Of a stretch of 64,000 nt of DNA, positions 9,417-18,067 are shown one piece after another. The notes below the pieces were generated by a model that saw only the letters and a list, made by a program, of their open reading frames with translations, did not search any database and was not told where the DNA came from. The position numbers and the translations under genes were made by a program. Source of the DNA: Clostridium estertheticum (GTDB taxonomy: Bacteria; Bacillota; Clostridia; Clostridiales; Clostridiaceae); assembly GCF_011065935.2 (NCBI RefSeq), contig NZ_JAAMNH020000001.1, positions 4,485,001 through 4,549,000 on the forward strand. The letters run 5' to 3'. Numbering within the stretch: the stretch's first letter is position 1; each line of letters opens with the position of its first letter.

Positions 9417-10337
9417 CTATTTATTACCTTCTAATAAAAAAATAATAAAATCCATCTTTTCTGTGCCCGTTAAATTATTTATTAAGCCTTTGGCTACTTG
9501 TGGATTTATTTTATATTCACAAGCAATCTCATCATACCCATAATCTTTAATTTCTGTATTATTTTTTTCACTAAAATTAGAATTAATAACAATTATATTT
9601 TTTTCTCCCTTGGGAGCTATTTTCACGATCTCTTCCTTTACCTGCTCACTTGCTACATTTATAATATTTTTTGTCAACCATTTTTCTACAGTCTTATCTG
9701 AATTTATTCCTAATTTTTCTTTGCATTTTTCATCCACAAGCTCATTAAATAAATCTCCTGTATGACTATCTACCTTTACAAATATAACTTCTAGTCCATT
9801 ACTCATAAGTTGTTGCATTTCCTTGTAATATTCCTTTGAGGATTCCTCTTTCCGTTCCCAAAACCCTGTAGCATGGTAGCAAATCCCTACATAATCATGG
9901 AATATTACTACCTTTTTTTCACCTATGGACAGGGCATACTGAGCCCCTTTTATTGCTCCTTCGAGTTCCCCTGCTATTTGCCTTATGTTTTTTGCTGATT
10001 CACTTTTCCCAGCCCCACTCTCTATATGTACAACTACATCTTTCAAAGCAGCCACCATTCCATAAGAATACTCCTGCGTTGAAGAATTATAGCTTCCATC
10101 AACATAAACATGAAGACAATCTTTTGGATAAGTGTTATCTGCTTTTTTCAATGAATTCCCTGCATCGCATAAAAACTTTTCAGCTTCGTTTATGTCCTCA
10201 AAACTCTTATATTTAGCGCCTTTTACGCCTTTTACATATTTTAAGCACTCTGCCCAAGTGTTAACTATTCTATTTTCTATTTTTTCATTAGTACTAGAAT
10301 TAAAGCCTTCTTTTATTGCATAAACTTTCTTTCCCAT
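9417..10337 (-). CDS. Ribonuclease H family protein with viroplasmin-type N-domain
   Basis: About 306 residues. The N-terminal ~50 residues match the RNase H1 hybrid-binding (viroplasmin) domain (KKVYAIKEG, KSFEDINEAEKFL). The central RNase H fold has candidate catalytic acids in YVDGSYN, AGELEGAIKGAQYAL, VIFHDYVG and the final aspartate region. A C-terminal extension of about 90 residues is not part of RNase H. It would cut RNA in RNA:DNA hybrids. The ATG at 10337 is preferred over 10346, which is one base from AGGAG. It is single, divergent from the FtsH-like gene. Confidence 0.83.
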   Translation of the reverse strand: MGKKVYAIKEGFNSSTNEKIENRIVNTWAECLKYVKGVKGAKYKSFEDINEAEKFLCDAGNSLKKADNTYPKDCLHVYVDGSYNSSTQEYSYGMVAALKDVVVHIESGAGKSESAKNIRQIAGELEGAIKGAQYALSIGEKKVVIFHDYVGICYHATGFWERKEESSKEYYKEMQQLMSNGLEVIFVKVDSHTGDLFNELVDEKCKEKLGINSDKTVEKWLTKNIINVASEQVKEEIVKIAPKGEKNIIVINSNFSEKNNTEIKDYGYDEIACEYKINPQVAKGLINNLTGTEKMDFIIFLLEGNK

Positions 10338-10704
10338 ATTATCCATTCTCCTTATCCTAAATCTATCATAAATAAATTATACAACAAATCATGAATTTAT
10401 CAATTGCATTTTTTACATTATTTACATTTCCAAATTCTATGAGTATCGTTGGACAAGTCTCTATAAAGATATTATAATAGCCATTATAGTCCGTATCGCT
10501 TAAATAGATTTTTAGTACAGACTATATTACTTCAATGTATTTTTGGTATAGTTTATAAAATTAATAAACTATAAACAATAACAAATATAATAGTACAACC
10601 TTTAAAACCGTAAAAAAAATAAAAGATATGATATGCGAAAGGATGGTGAATGAGGCGATGTCTCGACTATATTAAAGATATAGTAGTTTTCTCGCTTCGA
10701 GCTT
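10338..10704. other. Intergenic region between RNase H and FtsH-like genes
   Basis: About 365 AT-rich bases without a normal gene. It holds a perfect 10-bp inverted repeat at 10547-10573 and, close to the downstream gene, a hairpin ACTATAT-TAAAG-ATATAGT (about 10666-10685). It also holds a very short reading frame (ATG 10658 to TAA 10675, MSRLY) after GAGG. These could form a regulated leader for the FtsH-like gene. Confidence 0.4.
10547..10573. promoter_or_regulatory. Perfect 10-bp inverted repeat, possible operator
   Basis: TATAGTTTAT - AAAATTA - ATAAACTATA. It lies about 130 bp upstream of the FtsH-like start and could bind a dimeric repressor. There is no T-tract, so a terminator is unlikely. 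No known consensus was recognised. Confidence 0.4.
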
Positions 10705-12465
10705 ATGAATAAAATTAAAAACAAGTATATTTTACTTCCTGTTATCACTGCAATTTTTTCGTTAGTATTTCTCATTTTTGTGAGTAATACCTTTAAAATA
10801 TCTAAAGATAAATTATATGTGGATTTTCTTAAAGATACCACCGCAAATAATATCTCTACTGTATATGTAACTACTTCTCCGAAAATTCAAGTTAAACTCA
10901 AAGATGGCACTATTTATCAAACTGATAATCCAAGAACAAATAATTTCAAAGAAAATTTATTAAAAAGTGGTATAAATGTTTCAGAGCAAACTCTAACAAA
11001 TCCTGCTGAAGTGGCCTCAATTGCAGGTTTTGTTATATCACTTATAGTGCTTGGAATTATGGCCTTTAAATCCTCAAAGATAAAATCGAAAAGCATGTTC
11101 TCAGCTACAAATCTTGATGTGACCGCAGTAGAGGATATAGGTTTTAACTTTGAAAATGTAGCAGGCAACGAAGAAGCTAAAGATAGTGTACAGGATGTGG
11201 TAGATTTCCTTAAAAATCCTAAGAAATACTCAGCTTATGGAGCTAGAATGCCAAAGGGAATAATCTTATATGGAGATCCAGGAACAGGTAAAACCTTACT
11301 TGCAAAAGCTGTGGCTGGAGAAGCAAATGTACCTTTTTATGCAGTATCCGGTTCTGATTTCGTTCAGATATATGTAGGGGTAGGTGCCGGTAGGATTAGA
11401 AGCTTATTTAAGAAAGCAAGAAGTCATGGCCGCGCAGTTATATTTATTGATGAGATTGATGCTATTGGTAAGAAAAGAGATAATGGAACTGGTGGCGGTT
11501 CTGACGAAAAAGATCAGACCCTTAATGCTCTACTCACAGAAATGTCTGGTTTTAATGAAACAGAAGGTATAGTTATAATTGCAGCAACTAACAGGCTTGA
11601 TATGCTAGACCCGGCACTTCTAAGACCTGGCCGTTTTGATAGACATATTGAAGTTACCTTACCTGATGTATCTGCTAGAGAGAAAATTTTAAAACTTCAC
11701 CTTAATAATAAACCTATTAAGGATATAGATTATAGTGAATGGGCACATAAAACTACATCTTTTTCAGGTGCAAAGCTTGAGAACTTAGCTAATGAAGCAG
11801 CTATTATTGCTTGCAAGGACAATTCTCAATTTATTGAAAATGAACATTTGGATAAAGCTTATTCAATAATGCTTGCTGGGTATGAAAAAGTTGACAGGGG
11901 TTATATTAAAGATCAGGATAGAAAAATTACTGCCTTCCACGAAGCAGGACATGCTTTGATTTCACTAAAAATGCTACCAAAGGATAAAGTATCTAAAGTA
12001 ACTATTATTCCAACTACCAAGGGTGCAGGCGGTTATACTTTAAGTATTCCTGAAGATAAACTGTATATGAACAAGGAACACTTAAAGAAAAAAATAATGG
12101 TACTCTTAGGTGGTAGAGCTGCTGAAGAAATTATTTTTGGCAGAGATCACGTAACCACTGGTGCATATAATGATTTACAAAGAAGTACTCAACTTGTAAC
12201 AACAATGATAACAGAATACGGCATGGGTGAGTCCCTCGGACTACTTACTATGGACAAATTAAATGACTCAGGTTTTACAAATCAAGAAGCGGCATTTTCA
12301 GAATGTAAAAATTTAATCTCAGAATTATATGAAGAGGTTAAGGCTATCCTAATGGATGGAAAAGAATCATTAGAGGCTGTGACAGATTTATTAATCCAAA
12401 AAGAAACTATAAATTATGAAGATCTAATTAATATTATTGGAGACAAAAACAATAATGTTGCATAA
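10705..12465 (+). CDS. FtsH-like membrane AAA+ zinc metalloprotease
   Basis: 586 residues. TM1 is at about 9-28, an extracytoplasmic ~60-residue domain follows, TM2 is at about 92-112, and then the AAA+ module. That module has Walker A GDPGTGKTLL near 190, Walker B FIDEIDAIGKKR and SRH ATNRLDMLDPALLRPGRFDRH. The M41 protease domain has HEAGH (zinc ligands His412 and His416, catalytic Glu413). It should degrade membrane and short-lived cytosolic proteins. It is slightly shorter than housekeeping FtsH and sits alone rather than beside tilS/hpt, so it may be an accessory paralog. The ribosome site before ATG 10705 is weak (GAG only), with a structured leader upstream. Confidence 0.88.
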   Translation: MNKIKNKYILLPVITAIFSLVFLIFVSNTFKISKDKLYVDFLKDTTANNISTVYVTTSPKIQVKLKDGTIYQTDNPRTNNFKENLLKSGINVSEQTLTNPAEVASIAGFVISLIVLGIMAFKSSKIKSKSMFSATNLDVTAVEDIGFNFENVAGNEEAKDSVQDVVDFLKNPKKYSAYGARMPKGIILYGDPGTGKTLLAKAVAGEANVPFYAVSGSDFVQIYVGVGAGRIRSLFKKARSHGRAVIFIDEIDAIGKKRDNGTGGGSDEKDQTLNALLTEMSGFNETEGIVIIAATNRLDMLDPALLRPGRFDRHIEVTLPDVSAREKILKLHLNNKPIKDIDYSEWAHKTTSFSGAKLENLANEAAIIACKDNSQFIENEHLDKAYSIMLAGYEKVDRGYIKDQDRKITAFHEAGHALISLKMLPKDKVSKVTIIPTTKGAGGYTLSIPEDKLYMNKEHLKKKIMVLLGGRAAEEIIFGRDHVTTGAYNDLQRSTQLVTTMITEYGMGESLGLLTMDKLNDSGFTNQEAAFSECKNLISELYEEVKAILMDGKESLEAVTDLLIQKETINYEDLINIIGDKNNNVA

Positions 12466-12468
12466 AGC

Positions 12469-12507
12469 CATTCAGCCCCCCAGGGCATAACCTTGGGGGG
12501 CTGAATG
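12469..12507 (+). terminator. Strong GC-rich hairpin after FtsH-like gene
   Basis: A 16-bp stem CATTCAGCCCCCCAGG with one bulged base. There is no T-tract directly after it, so it may stabilise the 3' end rather than terminate. A second true terminator follows at 12553. Confidence 0.6.
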
Positions 12508-12552
12508 TATAGTAAAACTCTGAATGGCCTGTTTATATTGCTTTGCTAAATT

Positions 12553-12590
12553 AAAATCACACAGAGTAATTCCCGGTGTGATTTTTTTGC
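12553..12590. terminator. Bidirectional terminator, FtsH-like / rhomboid
   Basis: A 10-bp stem AAAATCACAC / GTGTGATTTT ends in T7 on the plus strand, and A-rich flanks provide T-rich sequence on the minus strand. It separates convergent genes. Confidence 0.88.
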
Positions 12591-12594
12591 CTAA

Positions 12595-13599
12595 CTAACC
12601 CTCAGTTTTAAAACTAACTAAAAAGGCTATAAGCATTCCACCAAGAAGTCCACCTGCATGAGCAAAATTATCAATGTTTGGTAGTGTTGCTCCTATAAAT
12701 ATATTTATAAATATAACTGATAAAATACTTCTTATAAAAGCATTTCCTGTTTTACCTTTAGACTTAATTGCAAAAACAAGTACTGCACCAAGGAGTCCAA
12801 AGATTGCACCAGAGGCTCCAATAGAAACACTTGTTGAAAAAATATAACTAAATATAGAGGCGCATATACCGGATATAAAATAAATAACTACATACTTTGC
12901 CTTTCCATAAACCTTTTCAATCATTGGCCCAATAGCATAAAGTGAATACATGTTCGCACCTAAATGCACAATGCCACCATGTAAAAACATACAAGAAATA
13001 AGCCTATAATATTGTCCTTTTGCTATTAGATAATTAACTTTCGCTCCAAGCAAAATTAGAACATTAGTATCACTATTAAATATGCTCCCTTTTGCGTAAA
13101 CATAGCTCAAATAAGCTGTAATCACATACATTATAACATTTATAGCTATAATCCCTATTGTAATCCAGGGTTTATCCTCTAAACTTATTTTTTCACTTTT
13201 GCTTTGCAAATTGTTATTACTCATGACGCTGGCTAGTTCCTGCACCACTTGCAAATTAACATTTTCGGAATAGTTTACTTTTTTATCTTTTAACTCTACG
13301 CGAATCATAGGTTTTTCTAATAAATTATTAATAGAAAGCGCTTTCGTATCACTTTCCATACTAAATTCATCCTCTGAGAATAATATATATATGTTATTTT
13401 TGTCTTCTGGAATATCATATTGTTTTAATTCATTTATGCTCTGCCCTGTAATAAATATTAGTCGATAGGTCGCTTCACTAATATCTTTGCTAACTGTCCA
13501 AAGCTCAGAATTACCATCCACACTTCTAATGTCCTCTAATAAATATCCATATTGCTGGGTAAGACCCTTTATAACAATTTTTATATTTTTTTCTTTCAT
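12595..13599 (-). CDS. Rhomboid-family intramembrane serine protease
   Basis: 334 residues. An N-terminal soluble domain of about 140 residues precedes six to seven membrane helices. The catalytic pair is Ser263 in GASGAIFG and His314 in NFAHAGGLLGG. The conserved loop HGGIVHLGANMYSLY is also present. It would cleave membrane-protein substrates within the bilayer, as in the GluP/YqgP group, which also has a long cytosolic N-domain. The ATG start at 13599 has AGGAG 7 bases upstream. It is last in a minus-strand run (Fur, small protein, HD-GYP), but a 57-bp palindromic repeat intervenes. Confidence 0.9.
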   Translation of the reverse strand: MKEKNIKIVIKGLTQQYGYLLEDIRSVDGNSELWTVSKDISEATYRLIFITGQSINELKQYDIPEDKNNIYILFSEDEFSMESDTKALSINNLLEKPMIRVELKDKKVNYSENVNLQVVQELASVMSNNNLQSKSEKISLEDKPWITIGIIAINVIMYVITAYLSYVYAKGSIFNSDTNVLILLGAKVNYLIAKGQYYRLISCMFLHGGIVHLGANMYSLYAIGPMIEKVYGKAKYVVIYFISGICASIFSYIFSTSVSIGASGAIFGLLGAVLVFAIKSKGKTGNAFIRSILSVIFINIFIGATLPNIDNFAHAGGLLGGMLIAFLVSFKTEG

Positions 13600-13615
13600 A
13601 TTTTTCTCCTATAGT

Positions 13616-13672
13616 GTGCCACCCACGTGGCAAATGGCAAGATTTACTTGCCACTTGCCACGTGGGTGGCAC
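13616..13672. repeat. Palindromic dispersed repeat, two-armed copy
   Basis: The arms 13616-13639 and 13649-13672 are inverted copies (one mismatch) of a 24-bp unit with core GTGCCACCCACGTGGCA. Single-armed copies occur at 60557 and 62182. It fills almost the whole gap between the HD-GYP stop and the rhomboid start, so it would form a strong hairpin in the joint transcript. Confidence 0.85.
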
Positions 13673-13677
13673 CAGTA

Positions 13678-14736
13678 TCATATTATTGACTGCACTACAA
13701 TGTTTTGGTATAGTATCAAATCTATTTCATAAAATTTGATAGGTTTTCTAGTCTCAGCTTCATAAAGTACCCGTATCACAGGCCTATCAGGAAAATTTTT
13801 ATTTTGCTTAATAACGTATCCTTCAATTCCGTTGGATAGCCTTAAGCAAACCCCTAATGGAAACACTGAAAAGGTTTCTTTGAATCTTTGTACTATTTCT
13901 TCATCAAAGGCATTTCCACATCCAGCTAAAATTAGTTCATAAGCATCGCTAGGATTAAATTTCTCTCTGTAGGTCCTGTCATTACTTACAGCATCATAAA
14001 CATCACAAATACAAATTATTTTTGCAAACTTAGAAATTTCATTGCTAGTAAGTCCAAAAGGATATCCATTGCCATCAACCCTCTCATGGTGGTGTTCCAC
14101 TGCTTTTAAAACTTCAGTGGATATAGAAAAATTCTTTTCTAAAATGTTTCTTCCATAAGTAGGATGCTTCTTAATTTCTTCAAACTCTTCAACCGTTAGT
14201 TTACCTGGTTTAGTTATGATATCTTTAGGAACTTTAGTTTTGCCTATATCATGGAGGATTGCTCCAATGCTGAGCTCCTTTAATTCACTTTCCTTAAGAT
14301 TCATTGACATTCCAAGAAAAATCGCCATAATTCCAGTATCTATAGAGTGAAGATAGGTGTAGTTATCAAAAGTTTGAATATCGTACAAACTTTTATTTAC
14401 ATCACCCATCTCAATAATATGATTAACTAAGTCTTCCACTACTGCTAAGGACTCCTTAGTACCTTTCCTATCTCCCACAGTTACATTTTTCATTATCCTA
14501 GCCATATTTTTCATGGTTATTGCTTTTAAATCACTTAATTTTTCATCTTCTATTGATATATCATCTAACCGAGCATCTTCTACATATACATAAAAAACAC
14601 CTAAATCTTTTAATTTTTCGATATATTGCTTCGTTAATTTAACTCCTGTTCTTAGCAGAATACTTCCGTCATTTGTAAATATATTTCGCCCTAAAATTTC
14701 ATCAACCTTTACTCTATTAATAAATTCAAGTCTCAT
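13678..14736 (-). CDS. HD-GYP domain protein, probable c-di-GMP phosphodiesterase
   Basis: 352 residues. The N-terminal ~110 residues lack a recognised sensor. The HD-GYP domain follows with HDIGK, TKVPKDIITKPGKLT, HPTYG, HHERVDGNGYP and CDVYDAVSNDRTYR, covering the metal-binding and GYP signature positions. The expected reaction is hydrolysis of cyclic di-GMP to GMP or pGpG. No receiver or membrane helix is present, so it is cytosolic. It starts 14 bp after the preceding gene, suggesting an operon with the small conserved protein and the Fur-family regulator. Confidence 0.9.
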   Translation of the reverse strand: MRLEFINRVKVDEILGRNIFTNDGSILLRTGVKLTKQYIEKLKDLGVFYVYVEDARLDDISIEDEKLSDLKAITMKNMARIMKNVTVGDRKGTKESLAVVEDLVNHIIEMGDVNKSLYDIQTFDNYTYLHSIDTGIMAIFLGMSMNLKESELKELSIGAILHDIGKTKVPKDIITKPGKLTVEEFEEIKKHPTYGRNILEKNFSISTEVLKAVEHHHERVDGNGYPFGLTSNEISKFAKIICICDVYDAVSNDRTYREKFNPSDAYELILAGCGNAFDEEIVQRFKETFSVFPLGVCLRLSNGIEGYVIKQNKNFPDRPVIRVLYEAETRKPIKFYEIDLILYQNIVVQSII

Positions 14737-14750
14737 GGCAAACTCCTATA

Positions 14751-15149
14751 CTATTTATATTCTTCTTCTTTTCCTTTGATTTTTTCAAAAACTTCCTTGA
14801 GTTCTTGCTTTATTAATTCACATATTTCAATTATAGCTTCACGAACTTCCATATGTTCTTTTGAATACTTGAACCTAACTACCCAAGTTGGGTTATACTC
14901 ATCATCCACAGCCTCAATAGAATATCCTTTATCCCTGAAGGCTTCTTCATTAAAATAATCATAAATTGCTGTAAATTGCCATTCTTCCACATCATCATGA
15001 GTATCAAAAAACAAGTTTATCAGTTCTCCATAATAATTTAATTTTGTAACGAACTGCGCACCTTCAGAAGCTTCATAGCTTCCAAGTTCCTTAATAAATT
15101 GATTAGTATCTTTATCTATTTCCATTAGTACCAATGAAGAAAATTGCAT
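14751..15149 (-). CDS. Conserved clostridial protein of unknown function
   Basis: 132 residues, acidic and soluble. Notable segments are SSLVLMEIDKDTNQFIKELGSYEAS, with DVEEWQFTAIYDYFN and EYNPTWVVRFKY in the middle and an amphipathic C-terminal helix. It resembles small clostridial proteins of a DUF6762-like type, but I am not certain of the family name. The ATG at 15149 lies 9 bases after GAGAGG; the ATG 9 bases upstream overlaps that site. It sits 15 bp after fur and 14 bp before the HD-GYP gene, so it is very likely in that operon. Confidence 0.7.
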   Translation of the reverse strand: MQFSSLVLMEIDKDTNQFIKELGSYEASEGAQFVTKLNYYGELINLFFDTHDDVEEWQFTAIYDYFNEEAFRDKGYSIEAVDDEYNPTWVVRFKYSKEHMEVREAIIEICELIKQELKEVFEKIKGKEEEYK

Positions 15150-15164
15150 AAAACTCATCCTCTC

Positions 15165-15590
15165 TTATTTTTTACATTTGTCACATTCCTTGCATTCCCT
15201 GCAAATGCCTTTTAAATAAACATGACTTTCTGTAAGCGTTATTCCTGTCTTTGCTTTTATTTGTTCTTCTATTTGAGGTATTGGGCAATCTATAACCATT
15301 TCCTTATGACATAAATCACACTGAATTATATGTTTATGAGCATTTGTAATTAGGGTATAGTTATACATATTGTTTCCCAAGTCAAATTTATTTAAAATCT
15401 TTTTACTTTCAAGCAAATCTAGAGTCCTATATACCGTGGACAAATCTATTTTTATGTTGTCCTTTGTAAGTATAGAAAATATGAGATTTGCATTTATAGC
15501 CTCACTACTTGCCAGAATAATTTCTAATATGTTTTTTCTTGACTTAGTAACCTTAATATTATTATCTTTTAAATATGAAATTGCATTCAT
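15165..15590 (-). CDS. Fur-family metal-responsive regulator
   Basis: 141 residues. It has a winged helix (KVTKSRKNILEIILAS...DLSTVYRTLDLLESKKIL) followed by a dimerisation domain with HKHIIQCDLCHKEMVIDCP and two CxxC zinc sites (CDLC and CREC), plus a further CDKC near the C-terminus. Fur, Zur and PerR cannot be told apart with confidence; the final CRECKECDKCKK tail is cysteine-rich. The ATG at 15590 follows AAGGTG by 6 bases. An inverted repeat at 15611-15633 directly upstream may be its own operator. Confidence 0.85.
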   Translation of the reverse strand: MNAISYLKDNNIKVTKSRKNILEIILASSEAINANLIFSILTKDNIKIDLSTVYRTLDLLESKKILNKFDLGNNMYNYTLITNAHKHIIQCDLCHKEMVIDCPIPQIEEQIKAKTGITLTESHVYLKGICRECKECDKCKK

Positions 15591-15610
15591 TTGCATCACC
15601 TTACTAAATT

Positions 15611-15633
15611 ATTATAACAATAACAATTATAAT
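15611..15633. promoter_or_regulatory. Inverted repeat upstream of fur-family gene
   Basis: ATTATAA - 9 bases - TTATAAT. It resembles Fur/PerR-type operator halves but has a longer spacer than the usual 7-1-7 arrangement. Its position just upstream of the ribosome site suggests autoregulation. Confidence 0.4.
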
Positions 15634-15713
15634 ATACCTCAATCCTGCCCTCAATACAAGCAGTGCTTGAAATATTACATTAAAAATTTCTCATTATATA
15701 GCTCCTATATTAC

Positions 15714-15742
15714 AAAAGGCTCCTACAAAAGTAGAAGCCTTT
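15714..15742 (-). terminator. Probable terminator downstream of pepD
   Basis: The hairpin AAAGGCTCCTAC - AAAA - GTAGAAGCCTTT (one mismatch) lies 40 bp beyond the pepD stop on the minus strand, with only a short T-run. Confidence 0.55.
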
Positions 15743-15781
15743 CTAAATCAACTAAAGTGGTTAGCCACAAAAGTGGGTTAA

Positions 15782-17242
15782 TTATTTGATTTCCTTAAGT
15801 ATTGCTATTAAGTAACTCCACATTCTATCTGTTGAAGAGATACTTAGGTGTTCCTTAGGAGTGTGTACATCAAAAATGTTAGGTCCAAAAGATATTTGAT
15901 CAATCTTACCATCAAATTTTTCACTAATTAATCCACACTCAAGCCCTGCATGTATAGCAGCTATTTCAGGTTTCTTGCCATTTATATCATTATACACTTT
16001 TTCTAGTATAGTCCTGATTTTGGAGTCTGGATTATATTGCCATTCTGGATAATCAGATTGAAATTCAATAACTGCTCCTGTCATTTCTGCAAGTACTATA
16101 GTTTCATCACATATTGCTTTCTTTAAAGTCCTTACAGAACTTCTTACTGCAGAGTCAAATACTACCTCTTTATCAGATGTGGTAAGAACTCCTATGTTGG
16201 TTGAACTTTGTACAAGGCCTTCAATTGCCATACTCATATTTTTAACTCCATTTGGAATTAAGAAAAGTATTTGAAGGGCTTTTGTTGCAGTATCATCACA
16301 AAAAGTTCTCTTTACTTTATCTTTTAATATCTCCACTGCTAAATTAACTTCTGGATCAGTTGAATTTAGTTCGTTTTTTAATATAGTATTCCACTGTGAT
16401 ATTTTTTCATCAACTATTGCTTTATCATTTTCTCTAAACAATATAATAGCATCAGCTTCACGAGCAATTGCATTATTTTTAGCTCCACCATTTAAGGCAT
16501 TTATTTTGAAGTCAATAACTGATTTTAAATCCATTAAGAAACGTCCCATAAGCTTTATAGCGTTTCCTCGTTCTTTATTGATTTCCATTCCAGAGTGGCC
16601 GCCGTTTAAACCTGTTAATTTTATTTCACAGTTTATAAAGCTTTTATCTGCTTCCTCCCAAGTTATTGGAAGTTTTATTTTTTCTCTTACTCCGCCGGCG
16701 CAACTTACTAAAAGCTTGCCTTCTTCTTCTGAATCTATATTTATTAATATTCTTCCATCTAAGTTTTTAGGGTCTATAGCTTGAGCTCCACCCATACCTG
16801 TTTCTTCTTCAGTAGTTACTAATAATTCTAGTGGTGGATGAGGAATATCAGTAGACGCAAGCACTGCAAGACCAAATGCCACTGCAATACCATTGTCAGC
16901 ACCTAAAGTAGTCCCATTAGCTCTTAAAAAGTCACCTTCTACAATAAACTCAATAGGATCTTTTTCAAAATCATGAACTGTTGCTGTGTTTTTTTCACAA
17001 ACCATGTCCATGTGCCCTTGAAGTATTATAACAGGAGCTTTTTCATAGCCTTTTGTTCCTGGTTTTTTGATTATAACGTTTAATGCCTTATCTTGTATAA
17101 CCGTCAATTTATGTTCCTTTGCAAAGCTAACTAACCAATCACTTATTGCTTGCTCGTTTCCAGAGCCTCTTGGAATTTCATTCATCCCTTTAAAATATTT
17201 AAATGCCTCATATGAATTTAAACCTTTTAATTTTTCTAACAT
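15782..17242 (-). CDS. pepD: Aminoacyl-histidine dipeptidase (M20 family)
   Basis: 486 residues, the usual PepD length. The M20 metal-site motifs are present: ILQGHMDMV, GADNGIAVA and TTEEETGMGGA. They are followed by the lid domain (INSEEEG-like IDSEEEGKLLVSCAGG, LNGGHSGMEI) and the C-terminal AIHAGLECGLI and SFGPNIFDVHTP segments. It cleaves dipeptides with unusual specificity, including carnosine-type substrates. The ATG at 17242 follows AAAGGATG by 7-8 bases, better placed than the ATG at 17251. The mntP stop lies 15 bp upstream, so the two probably share the promoter at 17906. Confidence 0.93.
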   Translation of the reverse strand: MLEKLKGLNSYEAFKYFKGMNEIPRGSGNEQAISDWLVSFAKEHKLTVIQDKALNVIIKKPGTKGYEKAPVIILQGHMDMVCEKNTATVHDFEKDPIEFIVEGDFLRANGTTLGADNGIAVAFGLAVLASTDIPHPPLELLVTTEEETGMGGAQAIDPKNLDGRILINIDSEEEGKLLVSCAGGVREKIKLPITWEEADKSFINCEIKLTGLNGGHSGMEINKERGNAIKLMGRFLMDLKSVIDFKINALNGGAKNNAIAREADAIILFRENDKAIVDEKISQWNTILKNELNSTDPEVNLAVEILKDKVKRTFCDDTATKALQILFLIPNGVKNMSMAIEGLVQSSTNIGVLTTSDKEVVFDSAVRSSVRTLKKAICDETIVLAEMTGAVIEFQSDYPEWQYNPDSKIRTILEKVYNDINGKKPEIAAIHAGLECGLISEKFDGKIDQISFGPNIFDVHTPKEHLSISSTDRMWSYLIAILKEIK

Positions 17243-17257
17243 TTTTATCATCCTTTC

Positions 17258-17806
17258 TTAAAAAAACATCATTTTTAGTCCAAAAATTATTAAGATTATC
17301 CCCCCAATATAGTCCGCATATCTGCCTACAACTTCTATCTTTTTTAAATGCTTAGAAATTATAAAGGCCAGTGTAGACATTATAAGAGTTATTCCCCCAA
17401 TAAACAATGTATCTTTAAATAATATAACCTTTGTTATATTATTTAATACTGTAAAACCTACCACCATTGCATCTATACTTACTGACACGCCTAAAATAAA
17501 ATACATCTTAGGTCTCAGAAGTGGACACTTCCCGCCATCTTCAATACCTTCTTTAATCATAACCACTCCAACGAAAGATATAATCATACCTCCAATTATG
17601 CTTGGCATGTTGGCTACATATGTGTTGAAAAGGAACCCAGCGTAAGCCCCTATATATGAAAATAGAAATTGAAATAACCCAAAGGAAATAATAAAGCCTA
17701 TCTTATTTACTAATTTAGTTTGACTATTTAAGCCTATACATAAAGCTACTCCAAAAGCATCTAAAGATAGCGCTAAAGCAATTGTAAATAATGGGTATAG
17801 ATCCAT
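17258..17806 (-). CDS. mntP: MntP-family manganese efflux protein
   Basis: 182 residues with six membrane helices. The two internally repeated signatures are SLDAFGVALCIGL near the N-terminus and SIDAMVVGFTV in the middle, each with the conserved aspartate of MntP. It exports Mn2+ from the cytosol. The ATG at 17806 follows GGGAGGAT. A near-consensus promoter lies about 100 bp upstream. I looked for the yybP-ykoY manganese riboswitch common before mntP and did not find its signature. Confidence 0.9.
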   Translation of the reverse strand: MDLYPLFTIALALSLDAFGVALCIGLNSQTKLVNKIGFIISFGLFQFLFSYIGAYAGFLFNTYVANMPSIIGGMIISFVGVVMIKEGIEDGGKCPLLRPKMYFILGVSVSIDAMVVGFTVLNNITKVILFKDTLFIGGITLIMSTLAFIISKHLKKIEVVGRYADYIGGIILIIFGLKMMFF

Positions 17807-17905
17807 GAATTATCCTCCCAAAGTAATACTCTACAATATATTTAGTCTAATTACTCCATTATTATTCCAATTTTCTGATTCATCATGTATAGCTTTTCAT
17901 ATACC

Positions 17906-17934
17906 ATTATCGATTATTAATGCTTTCTTGTCAA
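17906..17934 (-). promoter_or_regulatory. SigA-type promoter for mntP-pepD
   Basis: On the minus strand, TTGACA (17929-17934), a 17-bp spacer and GATAAT (17906-17911) form a near-consensus vegetative promoter about 100 bp before the mntP start. Confidence 0.75.
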
Positions 17935-18007
17935 CTGTGGTTTATGATTTTTTCTCCAATTAAAATTATTTTTTACTTTCCATTAAAGTCATTTATTTAA
18001 TTATTAG

Positions 18008-18037
18008 TTGTCTATATTGCCTCTTATGGATTATAAT
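18008..18037 (+). promoter_or_regulatory. SigA-type promoter for corA
   Basis: TTGTCT (18008-18013), 18-bp spacer, TATAAT (18032-18037). It sits just upstream of the AGGAGGTG site of corA and shows that an in-frame TTG at 18008 is not the start codon. Confidence 0.7.
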
Positions 18038-18067
18038 ATAAAAGGACTTATTCTAGGAGGTGTAGCA

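Noticed and set aside
10705..12465. Housekeeping ftsH assignment
   Set aside because: Divergent N-terminal region, shorter length and absence of the usual tilS/hpt neighbours; called FtsH-like without a symbol.
13487..13732. Plus-strand frame across the palindromic repeat
   Set aside because: Covers two minus-strand genes and the repeat, with no ribosome site or family match.
17807..18000. Possible yybP-ykoY manganese riboswitch upstream of mntP
   Set aside because: The diagnostic conserved segments of that class were not found; a simple promoter explains the region.
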